A stretch of DNA of 64,000 nucleotides. Origin: SZUA-547 sp963669265 (GTDB lineage Bacteria > Pseudomonadota > Alphaproteobacteria > Rhodobacterales > Rhodobacteraceae). The notes beneath the pieces were generated by a model that was not told the DNA's origin, did not search any database, and saw nothing but the letters and a program-made list of their open reading frames with translations. Where the stretch lies: NCBI GenBank assembly GCA_963669265.1, contig OY769916.1, forward strand, positions 2,046,001-2,110,000. The letters are read 5' to 3'. The translations under genes were made by a program, and so were the position numbers. Shown in pieces: positions 8,344-16,827 of the stretch (within the stretch, counting starts at the first letter, position 1; every line of letters starts with the position of its first letter).

Positions 8344-9132
8344 TTATTCCGGGATTCCGGCGATGTCCGGCGTCTTCCAGGCGAGATGCTGACCACCATC
8401 CAGCGCGAGCATCTGACCCGTCATAGAATCGGACGCGATCAGAAATCGCACGCCCGCGCAGATATCCGACGGGTCCGCGCCCCGGCCGAGGATGACATTT
8501 TGCCTCTGTTTGGCGAAATGATCGTCCTCCTGCCGCTCGTTCACCAGGGTCGGACCGGGACCGATGCCGTTAACCCGTATCCTGGGGGCCAGCGCCATCG
8601 CCGCGGTGCGCGTGAACGCCCAAAGCCCCATCTTGGCGATCGTGTAGCTGGTGAAAAACGGCGTGGGCCGCCACACGCGCTGGTCGATCATATTGATCAC
8701 GCAAGCGGCGGCCTTCGGCTCGCCTCTCTCATCGATCTCGGCCTGCGGCGCTTGCGCTGCAAAATCCTGCGTCAGCTTCACCGGCGCCCGCAGATTGGAC
8801 TCGATCGACCGGTCCCAGCTTTCGCGCGTTCCATCCTCGATCGAGTCTCGCTCGAATATCGACGCGTTGTTCACCAGAACGTTCAGCGGACCGCCCACCG
8901 CCTCGGCCGCGCGACCGACCAGCGTGGCGACCTGGGCCTCATCCAGCAGATCCGCGCTGACCGCGGCGGCCTGACCGCCGGCGGCGCGGATCTCCGCCAC
9001 CGTCTCCTCCGCAGCGCCCGCCGATGTGTTGTAATGGACGGCGACACGCCAGCCTTGCCTGGCCAGATCCATCGCGATCGCGCGGCCCAGTCTCAGGCCT
9101 GCTCCGGTCACCAGGGCGGCGCCAGGGGTCAT
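8344..9132 (-). CDS. SDR-family oxidoreductase, pteridine reductase-like
   Basis: This is a 262-residue NADP-dependent short-chain dehydrogenase. The Rossmann motif is TGAGLRLGRAIA with a following VAVHYNTS that resembles FolM/pteridine reductases. NNASIFERD and the catalytic YTIAK (Tyr-x3-Lys) are present, as is the C-terminal LDGGQHL. Dihydrofolate or dihydrobiopterin reduction is the best guess from the N-terminal pattern, but SDR specificity is hard to read. It is transcribed toward uvrC but separated from it by the 386-bp region, so it is not in that operon. Confidence 0.85.
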   Translation of the reverse strand: MTPGAALVTGAGLRLGRAIAMDLARQGWRVAVHYNTSAGAAEETVAEIRAAGGQAAAVSADLLDEAQVATLVGRAAEAVGGPLNVLVNNASIFERDSIEDGTRESWDRSIESNLRAPVKLTQDFAAQAPQAEIDERGEPKAAACVINMIDQRVWRPTPFFTSYTIAKMGLWAFTRTAAMALAPRIRVNGIGPGPTLVNERQEDDHFAKQRQNVILGRGADPSDICAGVRFLIASDSMTGQMLALDGGQHLAWKTPDIAGIPE

Positions 9133-9185
9133 GCTTCACCTCTTTGCAAGTTCACCAAGCTCAATGCCGCGCGCTCTATCCCGTC

Positions 9186-10148
9186 TCACATGCGTGCGCC
9201 GAGCACCACGATCATGAAGCCGACATAGACGATCAGGAACAACAGGCCAAGCGGCCGACCCAATGGCCATCCGAGCGCCACGACCGGGAACAGCGCCAGA
9301 GAGCCCGCCAACATCACCCACAGGTCCACGCGCAGGAACTCGGGCGGCACCGGGATCGGCGCGAACAACACCGCGACGCCCACAATCGCCAGAATGTTAA
9401 AGAGGTTCGATCCAATGATGTTGCCGATCGCCACATCCGCCTGGCGCCGGATCGCCGCCGCCACCGTGGTCGCCAGCTCTGGCAGAGATGTTCCGATCGC
9501 CACCAGCGACACGCCGATCGCCGCTTCCGAGATTCCGGCGGCCAGCGCGACGCCGCGCGCGCCCTCGATCAGGAAATGCGCGCCGACCGGCAGGCCGACG
9601 AGACCGACCAGAATGAACGCGCCGATCTTCCAGGGCGCCATATGCGGATCGACGTCTTCCAGTTCCGCCAGATCATCCGGATCGGCCGTGGCGCCTTTTA
9701 CGCGTGCCTTCATCGCCGCCTGATAGGCGTCCCAGAGGATGTAAGCCAGCGCGAGCAGCATCAGCACGCCGTACCACCAGACCAGCACGCCGGTGAAACA
9801 GAGCGCGACAAACGCCACGGAGGCTGCGATCATCATCCAGAAATTACGCTTGCCGTCGCCGGAGCGGTCGCGGAACGGCGCGATCAGAGCCGGTATGCCC
9901 AGAACCAGAAACACATTCGCGATATTGGAGCCGACGACATTACCGATGGCGATGCCCGGCGATCCGGTCAGGGTCGCCTGAACCGAGATCAGCAATTCCG
10001 GCGCCGAGGTCCCGAACGCGACCACCGTCAAGCTGACGATCAGAGTGGAGATGCCGAGTCTGAGGCTCAGCGCCACCGCGCCCCGCACCAGCGAGTCGCC
10101 CGCGCCCAATAGGGCGAGCAATCCAAGGCCAGCGTAGACGAGATCCAT
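9186..10148 (-). CDS. Calcium/sodium antiporter (CaCA family, YrbG-like)
   Basis: This 320-residue inner-membrane exchanger has about ten helices. The two alpha repeats that define the family are intact: GTSAPELLISVQA..GNVVGSNIANV (about 40-85) and GTSLPELATTVAA..GNIIGSNLFNI (about 210-255). An acidic cytoplasmic loop (ADPDDLAELEDVDPH) separates the two halves. It exchanges Ca2+ or a similar cation for Na+ or H+. It stands apart from its neighbours, with about 50 and 120 bp on each side. Confidence 0.93.
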   Translation of the reverse strand: MDLVYAGLGLLALLGAGDSLVRGAVALSLRLGISTLIVSLTVVAFGTSAPELLISVQATLTGSPGIAIGNVVGSNIANVFLVLGIPALIAPFRDRSGDGKRNFWMMIAASVAFVALCFTGVLVWWYGVLMLLALAYILWDAYQAAMKARVKGATADPDDLAELEDVDPHMAPWKIGAFILVGLVGLPVGAHFLIEGARGVALAAGISEAAIGVSLVAIGTSLPELATTVAAAIRRQADVAIGNIIGSNLFNILAIVGVAVLFAPIPVPPEFLRVDLWVMLAGSLALFPVVALGWPLGRPLGLLFLIVYVGFMIVVLGARM

Positions 10149-10268
10149 AGGCGAGCCTTCGCGAGTGGCAGTATTATAGGACGCGCGGGGGCTGAGAACG
10201 CCACCGGCCGAGTTCCGTCATATAGGCGCCGCGCAGGTCGTGGCAAACGCGACGGCCGGGACAGGTCG

Positions 10269-10541
10269 TCACTGTTGCAAATCGGTTCGGGACGGCGTCC
10301 CGGATCCCTGGCAATCGCAGGTTGCGGGGTCGGCGACATAGGCGCCGCATCTGGGGCAGGGTGAAAGATCTTCCGCCTCGCGCCTCTTCTGCGTCGGGGC
10401 GAGCGTAGCCGCCTCCTTCACCTGTTTCGCCTCGCGTTTGGCCTCTCGCCTGACTTTAGCCTCGCCGCGCTTCGCCCCGCGCCCGAAGACAACAAGAACC
10501 AGCGCGACCGTGGCGACAAAGATGAGAATTTTCCAAAGCAT
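10269..10541 (-). CDS. Small membrane-anchored protein with a Cys cluster (90 aa)
   Basis: One N-terminal membrane helix (residues 3-20) is followed by a strongly charged Lys/Arg/Glu helix (GEAKVRREAKREAKQVKEA). Then comes a short Cys motif (CPRCGAY, then CDCQG), which could bind zinc. The gene begins 7 bases after the S49 peptidase stop, so the two are probably co-transcribed. I do not recognise the family. A regulatory or adaptor role at the membrane with the peptidase is only a suggestion from the context. Confidence 0.7.
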   Translation of the reverse strand: MLWKILIFVATVALVLVVFGRGAKRGEAKVRREAKREAKQVKEAATLAPTQKRREAEDLSPCPRCGAYVADPATCDCQGSGTPSRTDLQQ

Positions 10542-10548
10542 GGCGTCT

Positions 10549-11421
10549 CTATAACCCGAACCGTGACCAAAGCGCGCGCTCCTCCGCCGCGCTGATCAAC
10601 CCATTACCGATATCGGCGCCGATCGCGCCGCCGAACGAGCTTTGCAACCTGCCCGCAGATCGGCCGGAATCGCCCAGCCGCTGCAGCAACGACCGCCGTG
10701 TGGAGACCACCGACAGGCGTGGCTCCTCGCCAAATTCGGCCTGCATCACCGGCTTCAGATGCCCGATCCCGTCGATCAGGCCAATCTTGATCGCCTCCGA
10801 CCCGGTCCAGATCTCGCCGGTGAAAAGCTCAGGATCCTCGGTCTCCAGCCGCGCGCCGCGCGCCGCGCGCACATGATCCTTGAACCGTTCGTGGATGACC
10901 AATTGCAGGCGCTTGATGCGGGCGACGTCCTGCTCCCGCTCCGGCGAAAACGGATCGCCGAGCGACTTGTTCTCGCCAGCGGTGTGCAACCTACGCTCAA
11001 CCCCGATCTTTTCGATCAGACCGGTGAAGCCGAAACTGGAGGAGATCACCCCGATCGAGCCGACGATCGAGGTCTGATCGGCGTAGATCTTGTCCCCCGC
11101 CGTCGCCAACCAGTACCCGCCCGAGGCCGCGACATCCTCGCAAAACGCATAGACGGGCACCTCGCGCTCATCGGCGAGCCGACGAATGCGCCCCGCGATC
11201 ATCGCGCTCTGGGCGGGCGAGCCGCCGGGGGAATTGATCGCCAGAGCCACCGCCGTCAACCGTTTCGGCTTGAACGCCCGCTCAATCGCATCGGCCAGCC
11301 CTGCGTCGGTCAGTCCGCGAGAAACGCGCCCCGCGCCCCCGATGACGCCATAGAGGCGCAGCACCGAGATCACCGGGCGGCGGCGGGTCGCCTTGTCAAT
11401 GAAGCCTTTCAACATGTCCAT
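10549..11421 (-). CDS. S49-family serine peptidase (SppA/SohB-like)
   Basis: This 290-residue protein matches the single-domain S49 peptidases that cleave signal peptides or membrane proteins. The core shows AINSPGGSPAQS, then CEDVAASGGYWLA holding the nucleophile Ser, SIVGSIGVI, and a Lys in TAGENKSLGDPFSP fitting the Ser-Lys dyad. Unlike E. coli SppA it has one domain and no clear N-terminal membrane helix. The small membrane-anchored gene directly downstream may act with it. Confidence 0.9.
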   Translation of the reverse strand: MDMLKGFIDKATRRRPVISVLRLYGVIGGAGRVSRGLTDAGLADAIERAFKPKRLTAVALAINSPGGSPAQSAMIAGRIRRLADEREVPVYAFCEDVAASGGYWLATAGDKIYADQTSIVGSIGVISSSFGFTGLIEKIGVERRLHTAGENKSLGDPFSPEREQDVARIKRLQLVIHERFKDHVRAARGARLETEDPELFTGEIWTGSEAIKIGLIDGIGHLKPVMQAEFGEEPRLSVVSTRRSLLQRLGDSGRSAGRLQSSFGGAIGADIGNGLISAAEERALWSRFGL

Positions 11422-11467
11422 GACAGGGGTTTAGGGCGGCGCGGGGCGACAGACAAGCGCCGCCGCC

Positions 11468-12115
11468 TCACCCAGGCTCTGCGCCGAACGCCGCATCCAG
11501 CAACAGGACCGCGTCCGCCGCCGTCTCCTCCGATCGCGCATCCGACGTCGAAAGGCCCGCCGCGCCAATATAGGCGGCCAGATTCGCCTCCGCCGCCCCG
11601 CGACCCGGCGGGGCAGCCGCGGTCTCGGCGATGGGCGCGAGCATGAATTGCTGCAATTTCTCCGCCTGCAGCTCGTCAGCCTTGACGCGCGTGCGAAGCG
11701 CGGCGGCGCCGGCGGCATCGACCGGAACCTCCGGCGCTTTCAACGCCCGTCGCGCCAGCCGAAGCGGATCCACCACCTCGGCGCGCCAGATCCGGGACAA
11801 CTCCATGGCGCGCGCCAGCCCGTCCATCGGCAATTCGCCTTCGGCGCCGCCCGCCCAGACCGCGAACAGCGCCATATTCACGTCCAGCCCGTCCCGATCC
11901 TGCAGACGCAGGCACGCCGGCGCCACGCCGGGGCGCGCATAGACCGCCAGCGAAAACGCCCAAAACCCGTCCGGTCCGGCCGAAAACTCTGTGTCCTGGC
12001 CGGAAAGCGCATCTTCCGACGCCCAATGCGGCGCAAGTATGTCGTCCGAAGATTGCCCGAAGCCGGGCGCTGCGCTAGTTTCCTCATCGAACGTAGCGAT
12101 CCGCCGCGTGAGCAT
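11468..12115 (-). CDS. TIGR02444 family protein of unknown function
   Basis: The central block matches the TIGR02444 family (DGFWAFSLAVYARPGVAPACLRLQDRDGLDVN, given here only as its landmark residues FWAF, YARPGVA and DGLDVN). A helical, Ala-rich tail follows. The frame is open to an ATG at 12193, but that would run into the divergent DUF465 gene. The ATG at 12115 leaves 28 bp between the starts and gives 215 residues. No clear Shine-Dalgarno decides the matter. The cellular role is unknown. Confidence 0.72.
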   Translation of the reverse strand: MLTRRIATFDEETSAAPGFGQSSDDILAPHWASEDALSGQDTEFSAGPDGFWAFSLAVYARPGVAPACLRLQDRDGLDVNMALFAVWAGGAEGELPMDGLARAMELSRIWRAEVVDPLRLARRALKAPEVPVDAAGAAALRTRVKADELQAEKLQQFMLAPIAETAAAPPGRGAAEANLAAYIGAAGLSTSDARSEETAADAVLLLDAAFGAEPG

Positions 12116-12143
12116 TCTGAGATGTTTGAGCCAAGGAACAGCC

Positions 12144-12353
12144 ATGACGGTGATGAGCCGCGAAGAAACGCTCCGCGTCAAGCTCGACAGCATGCGGGAA
12201 GAGCATCGCGACCTCGATGACGCGATTGCGGCCCTCGACGAGAAGCCGTTTCGGGATCAGTTGGCGCTCAGCCGTCTGAAGAAACGCAAGCTGGTCCTGA
12301 AGGATGAGATCGCGCGGATCGAGGATGAGCTTTATCCCGACATCATCGCCTGA
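12144..12353 (+). CDS. DUF465 (YdcH-like) small helical protein
   Basis: The product is 69 residues and almost wholly helical. It has the DUF465 pattern: an N-terminal LRVKLDSMREEHRDLDDAI, then LALSRLKKRKLVLKDEIARIEDEL and a short acidic tail. The frame is open from 11991, but the ATG at 12144 preceded by AAGGA fits the family length. The family is common and its function is unknown. It lies just upstream of purE, so readthrough into purEK is possible. Confidence 0.88.
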   Translation: MTVMSREETLRVKLDSMREEHRDLDDAIAALDEKPFRDQLALSRLKKRKLVLKDEIARIEDELYPDIIA

Positions 12354-12423
12354 AGAGAGACGCGGCTTGCCTGCAAGCCCGCACTGACTATATTCCCCCG
12401 CTTTCCAACCGCGGAGTTGCGGC

Positions 12424-12939
12424 ATGAACGACAGCCAAACGCCCCCCGTTGCCGGCCCGCCGCTTGTCGGCATCGTGATGGGCAGCACCTCGGACTGGCC
12501 GACCATGAAGGCGGCGTCCGAGATTCTGACCACGCTCGGCGTCGCGCATGAGACAAAGATCGTCTCGGCGCACCGGACGCCGGACCGGCTGTGGGATTAT
12601 GGCCGGGCGGCTGAGGGACGCGGGCTGAAGGCGATCATCGCGGGCGCGGGCGGCGCGGCGCATCTGCCGGGCATGATGGCGTCGAAAACCATTGTTCCGG
12701 TGATCGGCGTGCCGGTTCAGACAAAGGCGCTGGCGGGCGTCGACTCGCTCTATTCCATCGTACAGATGCCGCGCGGCTTTCCCGTCGCCACGATGGCGAT
12801 CGGCGAGGCGGGCGCGATGAACGCCGGCCTGATGGCGGCGGGTATTCTGGCCACCGGCGACGCCGATCTGGCCCAGCGCCTGTCCGACTGGCGGGCGGCG
12901 CTTTCCGCCTCAATCCCGGACGCGCCGACCGATGCCTGA
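12424..12939 (+). CDS. purE: N5-carboxyaminoimidazole ribonucleotide mutase
   Basis: PurE rearranges N5-CAIR to CAIR in de novo purine synthesis. The 171-residue product has the conserved GSTSDWPTM phosphate-binding loop, VSAHRTPDRL with the catalytic His, GAGGAAHLPGM, and PVQTKALAGVDSL. It is a cytoplasmic octamer in characterised relatives. purK follows with an 8-base overlap, so both steps of the bacterial CO2-fixing branch are coupled. Confidence 0.97.
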   Translation: MNDSQTPPVAGPPLVGIVMGSTSDWPTMKAASEILTTLGVAHETKIVSAHRTPDRLWDYGRAAEGRGLKAIIAGAGGAAHLPGMMASKTIVPVIGVPVQTKALAGVDSLYSIVQMPRGFPVATMAIGEAGAMNAGLMAAGILATGDADLAQRLSDWRAALSASIPDAPTDA

Positions 12940-14005
12940 CCTGATCGCACCCGGCGGGACGGTCGGCATTCTCGGCGGCGGGCAGCTGGGACGGATGCTG
13001 GCGATGGCCGCGGCCCGGCTGGGCCTGAAAGCGCATATCTACTGCCCGGAGACGAACCCGCCCGCCGGCGATGTCGCCGCCCATGTGACCACCGCCAACT
13101 ATGACGATCTTGAGAGATTGGCGGCCTTCGCGGACACCGTCGACGTCGTCACCTACGAGTTTGAGAACGTGCCCGCCAAGACGGTGGAGACGCTGCTGCC
13201 GCTGGTCCCTGTGCGTCCCGGCGCCCGCGCGCTGGAGATCAGCCAGGACCGGCTGTTCGAGAAGCAGTTCATCACCAGCCTTGGCCTCTCTGTCGCGCCG
13301 TTCGCACCGGTCGAGGGTGAAGCCTCGATGGCCGCCGCGATCGAGAAGATCGGCGCGCCCGCGATCCTGAAGACCCGGCGGTTTGGATATGACGGCAAAG
13401 GGCAACTGCGCCTGAGATCGGTGGAGGAAGCGCCGGACGCTCTCGACTATCTGAAGGGCGCGCCCGCGGTCCTTGAAGGGTTTGTGGAGTTTCGCCGCGA
13501 AATCTCGGTGATCGGCGCGCGCGGGATCGACGGCGCGGTCTCCTGCTATGACGCCGGAGAGAACGTCCATAAGGACGGCATCCTGCACACCACCACCCTG
13601 CCCGCTGAAATCACCGGCGGCCAGATGATGGATGCGGCCCTGCTGACCGGAAAGATCCTGAACGCGCTCGACTATGTCGGCGTGATCGGCGTGGAGCTGT
13701 TCGACACGTCACAGGGCCTCGTGGTCAACGAATACGCCCCGCGCGTCCATAATTCGGGGCATTGGACGATCGAGGCCTGCGCCATCGATCAGTTCGAGCA
13801 GCATATCCGCGCGATCTGCGGTTGGCCGCTGGGCGACGGGTCGCGCCATTCCGATGCGGTGATGACCAACCTGATCGGCGCCGACGCGCATGAATGGTGG
13901 GCCTTCGCAGGCGAACAAGGGGCCGGCGTGCATCTCTATGGCAAGGGGGAGGCGCGCGCGGGTCGCAAGATGGGGCACGTGACCCGGATCAGCCCGAAAA
14001 CCTGA
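12932..14005 (+). CDS. purK: 5-(carboxyamino)imidazole ribonucleotide synthase
   Basis: PurK carboxylates AIR to N5-CAIR using ATP and bicarbonate, feeding PurE. This 357-residue ATP-grasp enzyme opens with GILGGGQLGRMLAMAA. It contains KTRRFGYDGKGQ in the ATP-binding region, FRREISVI, and the C-terminal NEYAPRVHNSGHWT with metal and substrate residues. The start overlaps the end of purE by 8 bases, indicating translational coupling. Confidence 0.97.
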   Translation: MPDLIAPGGTVGILGGGQLGRMLAMAAARLGLKAHIYCPETNPPAGDVAAHVTTANYDDLERLAAFADTVDVVTYEFENVPAKTVETLLPLVPVRPGARALEISQDRLFEKQFITSLGLSVAPFAPVEGEASMAAAIEKIGAPAILKTRRFGYDGKGQLRLRSVEEAPDALDYLKGAPAVLEGFVEFRREISVIGARGIDGAVSCYDAGENVHKDGILHTTTLPAEITGGQMMDAALLTGKILNALDYVGVIGVELFDTSQGLVVNEYAPRVHNSGHWTIEACAIDQFEQHIRAICGWPLGDGSRHSDAVMTNLIGADAHEWWAFAGEQGAGVHLYGKGEARAGRKMGHVTRISPKT

Positions 14006-14076
14006 CCAGGGCGCAGCCAGACGACGGGCGGCGGCCTATTCCGGGTCGCAAACCTGTCGCCTGAAAGGGAAACGCC

Positions 14077-15099
14077 ATGAACCGCAGGATCGCCGAGGAC
14101 ATCTACGCCCTCCTGCTGCCCGCTTTCGCCGAAACGGAGTTGAGCGACGCCGTCAAGCGTTGCCTTGACCGGGGCGGCGTCTCGATCCTTTTGGGGGAGA
14201 CCCGCGAGGAATATGTCGCCCGGCGCATGTCAGACGAGCGGCGGGTCTCGGAGACGTCCGAGACGATCCATCGCGTCACCGCCAACGCGAAGCACCGGTC
14301 CGGACGCCTGATCGCGGCGGTGGATCAGGAAATGGGCGGCACCTGCCGTCTGCATGATCTGGTTCCCGCCTTTCCCGATACGGCGGACCTGCCCTCGACC
14401 CACCCGGATGAGATCGAGACGATCGCGTTCAGAGTTGGCCAAGCCGCCGCCGGAATGGGCGTGAACGGTTTCCTCGCCCCTGTGCTTGACTGTGTGACCG
14501 GGCGCAATCCCTGGCTTCAGGGGCGCACATTCTCCACCGACCCCGGTATTGTCGGCGAACTCTCCTCCGCCTTTGTTCGCGGCGCGCAACGGGCTGGCGT
14601 GGCGGCGACGGCCAAGCATTTCCCCGGCTTTCACGACATCGCGCTCGATCCCGCGATTGAAGCCGAGGCGAAGGTCGTCGATCCGGCCCACGCCTTCGAG
14701 GCGGGATTCGGCCCATTTCGGGCGGTGATCGCCAGCAACGTCGAAATGATCATGATCGGCCCGGCCATCGTCACCGCGTTTGACGCCGAGCGTCCGGCGC
14801 TGCGTTCAAAGCCCATCGTGGACCGGCTCAGGACCGGGTTTGGCTTCCAGGGCGTCGTTATGGCGGATGGGCTCGACGCGGCGGCGACCCGGCGCGGCGA
14901 CGCGGTCGAACAGGTGGCGATCGACGCGGTGAACGCCGGGTGCGACCTGCTGCTGGTGGGCGACGCCGGCGACCAGATCGCGCGCGTCGCGGAAGCGCTG
15001 ATAACGGCGGCCGGGAACGGGGTGGTTTCAGCGGACAGCATTGCGCGCTCCGCCGGCAAAATCAGAGCGTTGGCGGACCGCTACGCGGCGCCGGTCTAG
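14077..15099 (+). CDS. Glycoside hydrolase family 3-like protein (NagZ-like, divergent active site)
   Basis: This 340-residue TIM-barrel protein resembles NagZ-type beta-N-acetylglucosaminidases of GH3. It keeps the substrate-binding KHFPG and a late MADGLDA motif where the nucleophile Asp is expected. Two classic features are altered. The DQEGGRV motif reads DQEMGGTCR, and the loop after KHFPG (usually ending D-S-H with the acid/base His) reads FHDIALDPAIE, with no His at that place. It may therefore cut another linkage or be impaired. No signal peptide is seen, so it should be cytoplasmic. It stands alone after purK. Confidence 0.8.
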   Translation: MNRRIAEDIYALLLPAFAETELSDAVKRCLDRGGVSILLGETREEYVARRMSDERRVSETSETIHRVTANAKHRSGRLIAAVDQEMGGTCRLHDLVPAFPDTADLPSTHPDEIETIAFRVGQAAAGMGVNGFLAPVLDCVTGRNPWLQGRTFSTDPGIVGELSSAFVRGAQRAGVAATAKHFPGFHDIALDPAIEAEAKVVDPAHAFEAGFGPFRAVIASNVEMIMIGPAIVTAFDAERPALRSKPIVDRLRTGFGFQGVVMADGLDAAATRRGDAVEQVAIDAVNAGCDLLLVGDAGDQIARVAEALITAAGNGVVSADSIARSAGKIRALADRYAAPV

Positions 15100-15118
15100 G
15101 CCCTTTTCCGCGACCAGA

Positions 15119-15853
15119 TCACCCCGGCAGGCCGACCCCGGTCCCGGTGTCGATGTCTCGGCGGCCGCCGGGCGCGCTCACCCGCTCCAGCAGTTTCGCC
15201 GGCCCCCAGAACAGCGCCTTGGCCGCCTTGTTGCCGCGCAGCTTCGCTTTAGTCTTCTCGAACCGCATCACATCCTCAATCCGGCGATCGAGAAAAGCCC
15301 ATGTCTCTGAAAAGTCTTCGGAATCATCGCCCAGCCAGAAAAGAACGGTGGAGCTGTAGACGCCCGAAAGGATCGTCCGCTTCGAATACCAGTTATAGTC
15401 CGTCGAGCTGTCGCCGAGGCCGGTCCAGATCACATCCGCCGTGTTCCAGACGGCCTTCGCCCCGTCCGCCACGTAGAGCGGCAGCGCCAGCAGGGCCACG
15501 CCGCGGCGCACCGCTTCGCGCTCGCCCGCGACAAGCTCCAACCGGCGGCGCACGCCGAACGCGACACGCTCGCGGATCTTCATCTCGGCGAGGGGGGCGG
15601 CCGCCATCTCCTCGGCCAGTTTCCGGTCGCCGTCATAATGGAAGTAAAGCGCCAGATCGACGCCGCCGCGCGGAAAGGCGAGCTTCGCCAGACCCTTGTC
15701 GACGCCGCTGGTCTCTGTCGCGATCTCGAGCGTCTTTTCCGACCAGCCGTCGAAGCAAATCTCCGGCAGCGCCGCCTCCAACAGCCGCGCGCGGGTGTCG
15801 GCCAAATGGTCGTTTTCCGTCTTTTTCACCGAATCTTTTAGTGTCGCGGCCAT
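15119..15853 (-). CDS. COQ9-family ubiquinone biosynthesis protein
   Basis: COQ9 proteins bind isoprenoid lipids and help COQ7-type hydroxylation in ubiquinone synthesis. This 244-residue product shows the family core: VDKGLAKLAFPRGGVDLALYFH (landmarks AFP and YFH), then GLGDSSTDYNWYSKRTIL (landmarks GDSSTD and WYSKR). The bacterial branch was once described as rpsU-divergently transcribed, and rpsU is indeed divergent here. The start at 15853 has AGGAG 8 bases upstream; an open frame continues to 15940 without a comparable ribosome site. Confidence 0.93.
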   Translation of the reverse strand: MAATLKDSVKKTENDHLADTRARLLEAALPEICFDGWSEKTLEIATETSGVDKGLAKLAFPRGGVDLALYFHYDGDRKLAEEMAAAPLAEMKIRERVAFGVRRRLELVAGEREAVRRGVALLALPLYVADGAKAVWNTADVIWTGLGDSSTDYNWYSKRTILSGVYSSTVLFWLGDDSEDFSETWAFLDRRIEDVMRFEKTKAKLRGNKAAKALFWGPAKLLERVSAPGGRRDIDTGTGVGLPG

Positions 15854-15973
15854 ACGACTCTCCTGAAAAATAACGCCAATTCGCCCCCGCGGGCCGGTGG
15901 ACAGGTCCATATACCGTTGATATACAGCGCGCTCCTGCAAATGCCGACTCTAATTAGAAAGGTGGTGACGTAA

Positions 15974-16180
15974 GTGCAGGTAGTGGTTCGAGACAACAAC
16001 GTCGATCAGGCGCTGAAGGCTCTGAAGAAAAAAATGCAGCGTGAGGGCGTCTTTCGCGAGATGAAGCTCAAGCAGCATTATGAGAAGCCGTCCGAGAAGC
16101 GCGCCCGCTCAAAAGCGGAGGCGATTCGCCGTGCGCGCAAGCTGGCCCGTAAAAAAGCCCAGCGCGAAGGGCTGCTCTAA
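15974..16180 (+). CDS. rpsU: 30S ribosomal protein S21
   Basis: This 68-residue, very basic protein begins MQVVVRDNNVDQALKALKKK and ends with the Arg/Lys-rich helix typical of S21 (EAIRRARKLARKKAQR). It uses a GTG start at 15974, preceded by AAGGTGG at good spacing. S21 helps the small subunit in translation initiation. It is divergent from the COQ9-family gene and is followed by a clear intrinsic terminator. Confidence 0.98.
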   Translation: MQVVVRDNNVDQALKALKKKMQREGVFREMKLKQHYEKPSEKRARSKAEAIRRARKLARKKAQREGLL

Positions 16181-16241
16181 GCTCTCTTCAGATCTCAGCG
16201 TTTGAGACACGTTTGAACCAGACGCGCTTATAAACTGCGTG

Positions 16242-16276
16242 AACCCCCGGCTCGAAAGACCGGGGGTTTGGTTTTT
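16242..16276 (+). terminator. Rho-independent terminator of rpsU
   Basis: Perfect 9-bp arms AACCCCCGG (16242-16250) and CCGGGGGTT (16260-16268) flank a 9-base loop and are followed by a T-rich run. It lies 61 bases after the rpsU stop. Confidence 0.9.
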
Positions 16277-16395
16277 GGGCGCATTCGTTTCGGGGTGCGC
16301 CGTCGCGTCCCAGCCGCGACGTCCGGCTTGACGTTGCAGCGGATCGGGTGGTCTCTTTCATCCTCGTCCAAACGGCGGATGAAAGGCGGCATGCG

Positions 16396-16797
16396 ATGGA
16401 CCAGTTGAAACCCGGCCTTACCGGAACGGCGGAGCTGATTGTCGGGGCGGAGCATATCGCCACCCATTTCGGTTCCGGCCTTGTCGACGTGTTCGCGACT
16501 CCGATGATGATCGCGCTGATGGAGACGGCGGCCGTGGACGCGGTCGAGGCCCGGTTATCCGAGGGCCTGAACACCGTCGGCATTCATCTCGACGTCAGTC
16601 ACACGGCGGCGACGCCGCGCGGGATGCGGGTCGTCGCAACGGCGGAATTGGTGAAGATAGAAAAGCGCAAGCTCTCTTTCTCCATCCGAGCGGAGGACGA
16701 AGACGGGCTGATCGGCGATGGAACGCATGAACGCGTCGTCGTCGACGCCGCCAGCTTCATGGCGCGGGTCGACGATAAGGCGCAGCGCGAGCGGTAG
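16396..16797 (+). CDS. Hotdog-fold thioesterase, FlK-like
   Basis: The 133-residue protein resembles the fluoroacetyl-CoA thioesterase-like branch of hotdog enzymes. The triad expected from FlK can be placed: Thr in VFATPMM, Glu in ALMETAA and His in GIHLDVSH. It probably hydrolyses a small acyl-CoA; the physiological substrate is unknown. The frame opens at 16348, but the ATG at 16396 has AAAGGCGG about 8 bases upstream and gives the usual N-terminus. It is convergent with panC, 30 bp away. Confidence 0.85.
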   Translation: MDQLKPGLTGTAELIVGAEHIATHFGSGLVDVFATPMMIALMETAAVDAVEARLSEGLNTVGIHLDVSHTAATPRGMRVVATAELVKIEKRKLSFSIRAEDEDGLIGDGTHERVVVDAASFMARVDDKAQRER

Positions 16798-16827
16798 AAA
16801 TCGGTCACTCTCGGGTAAGCGAGGGCC

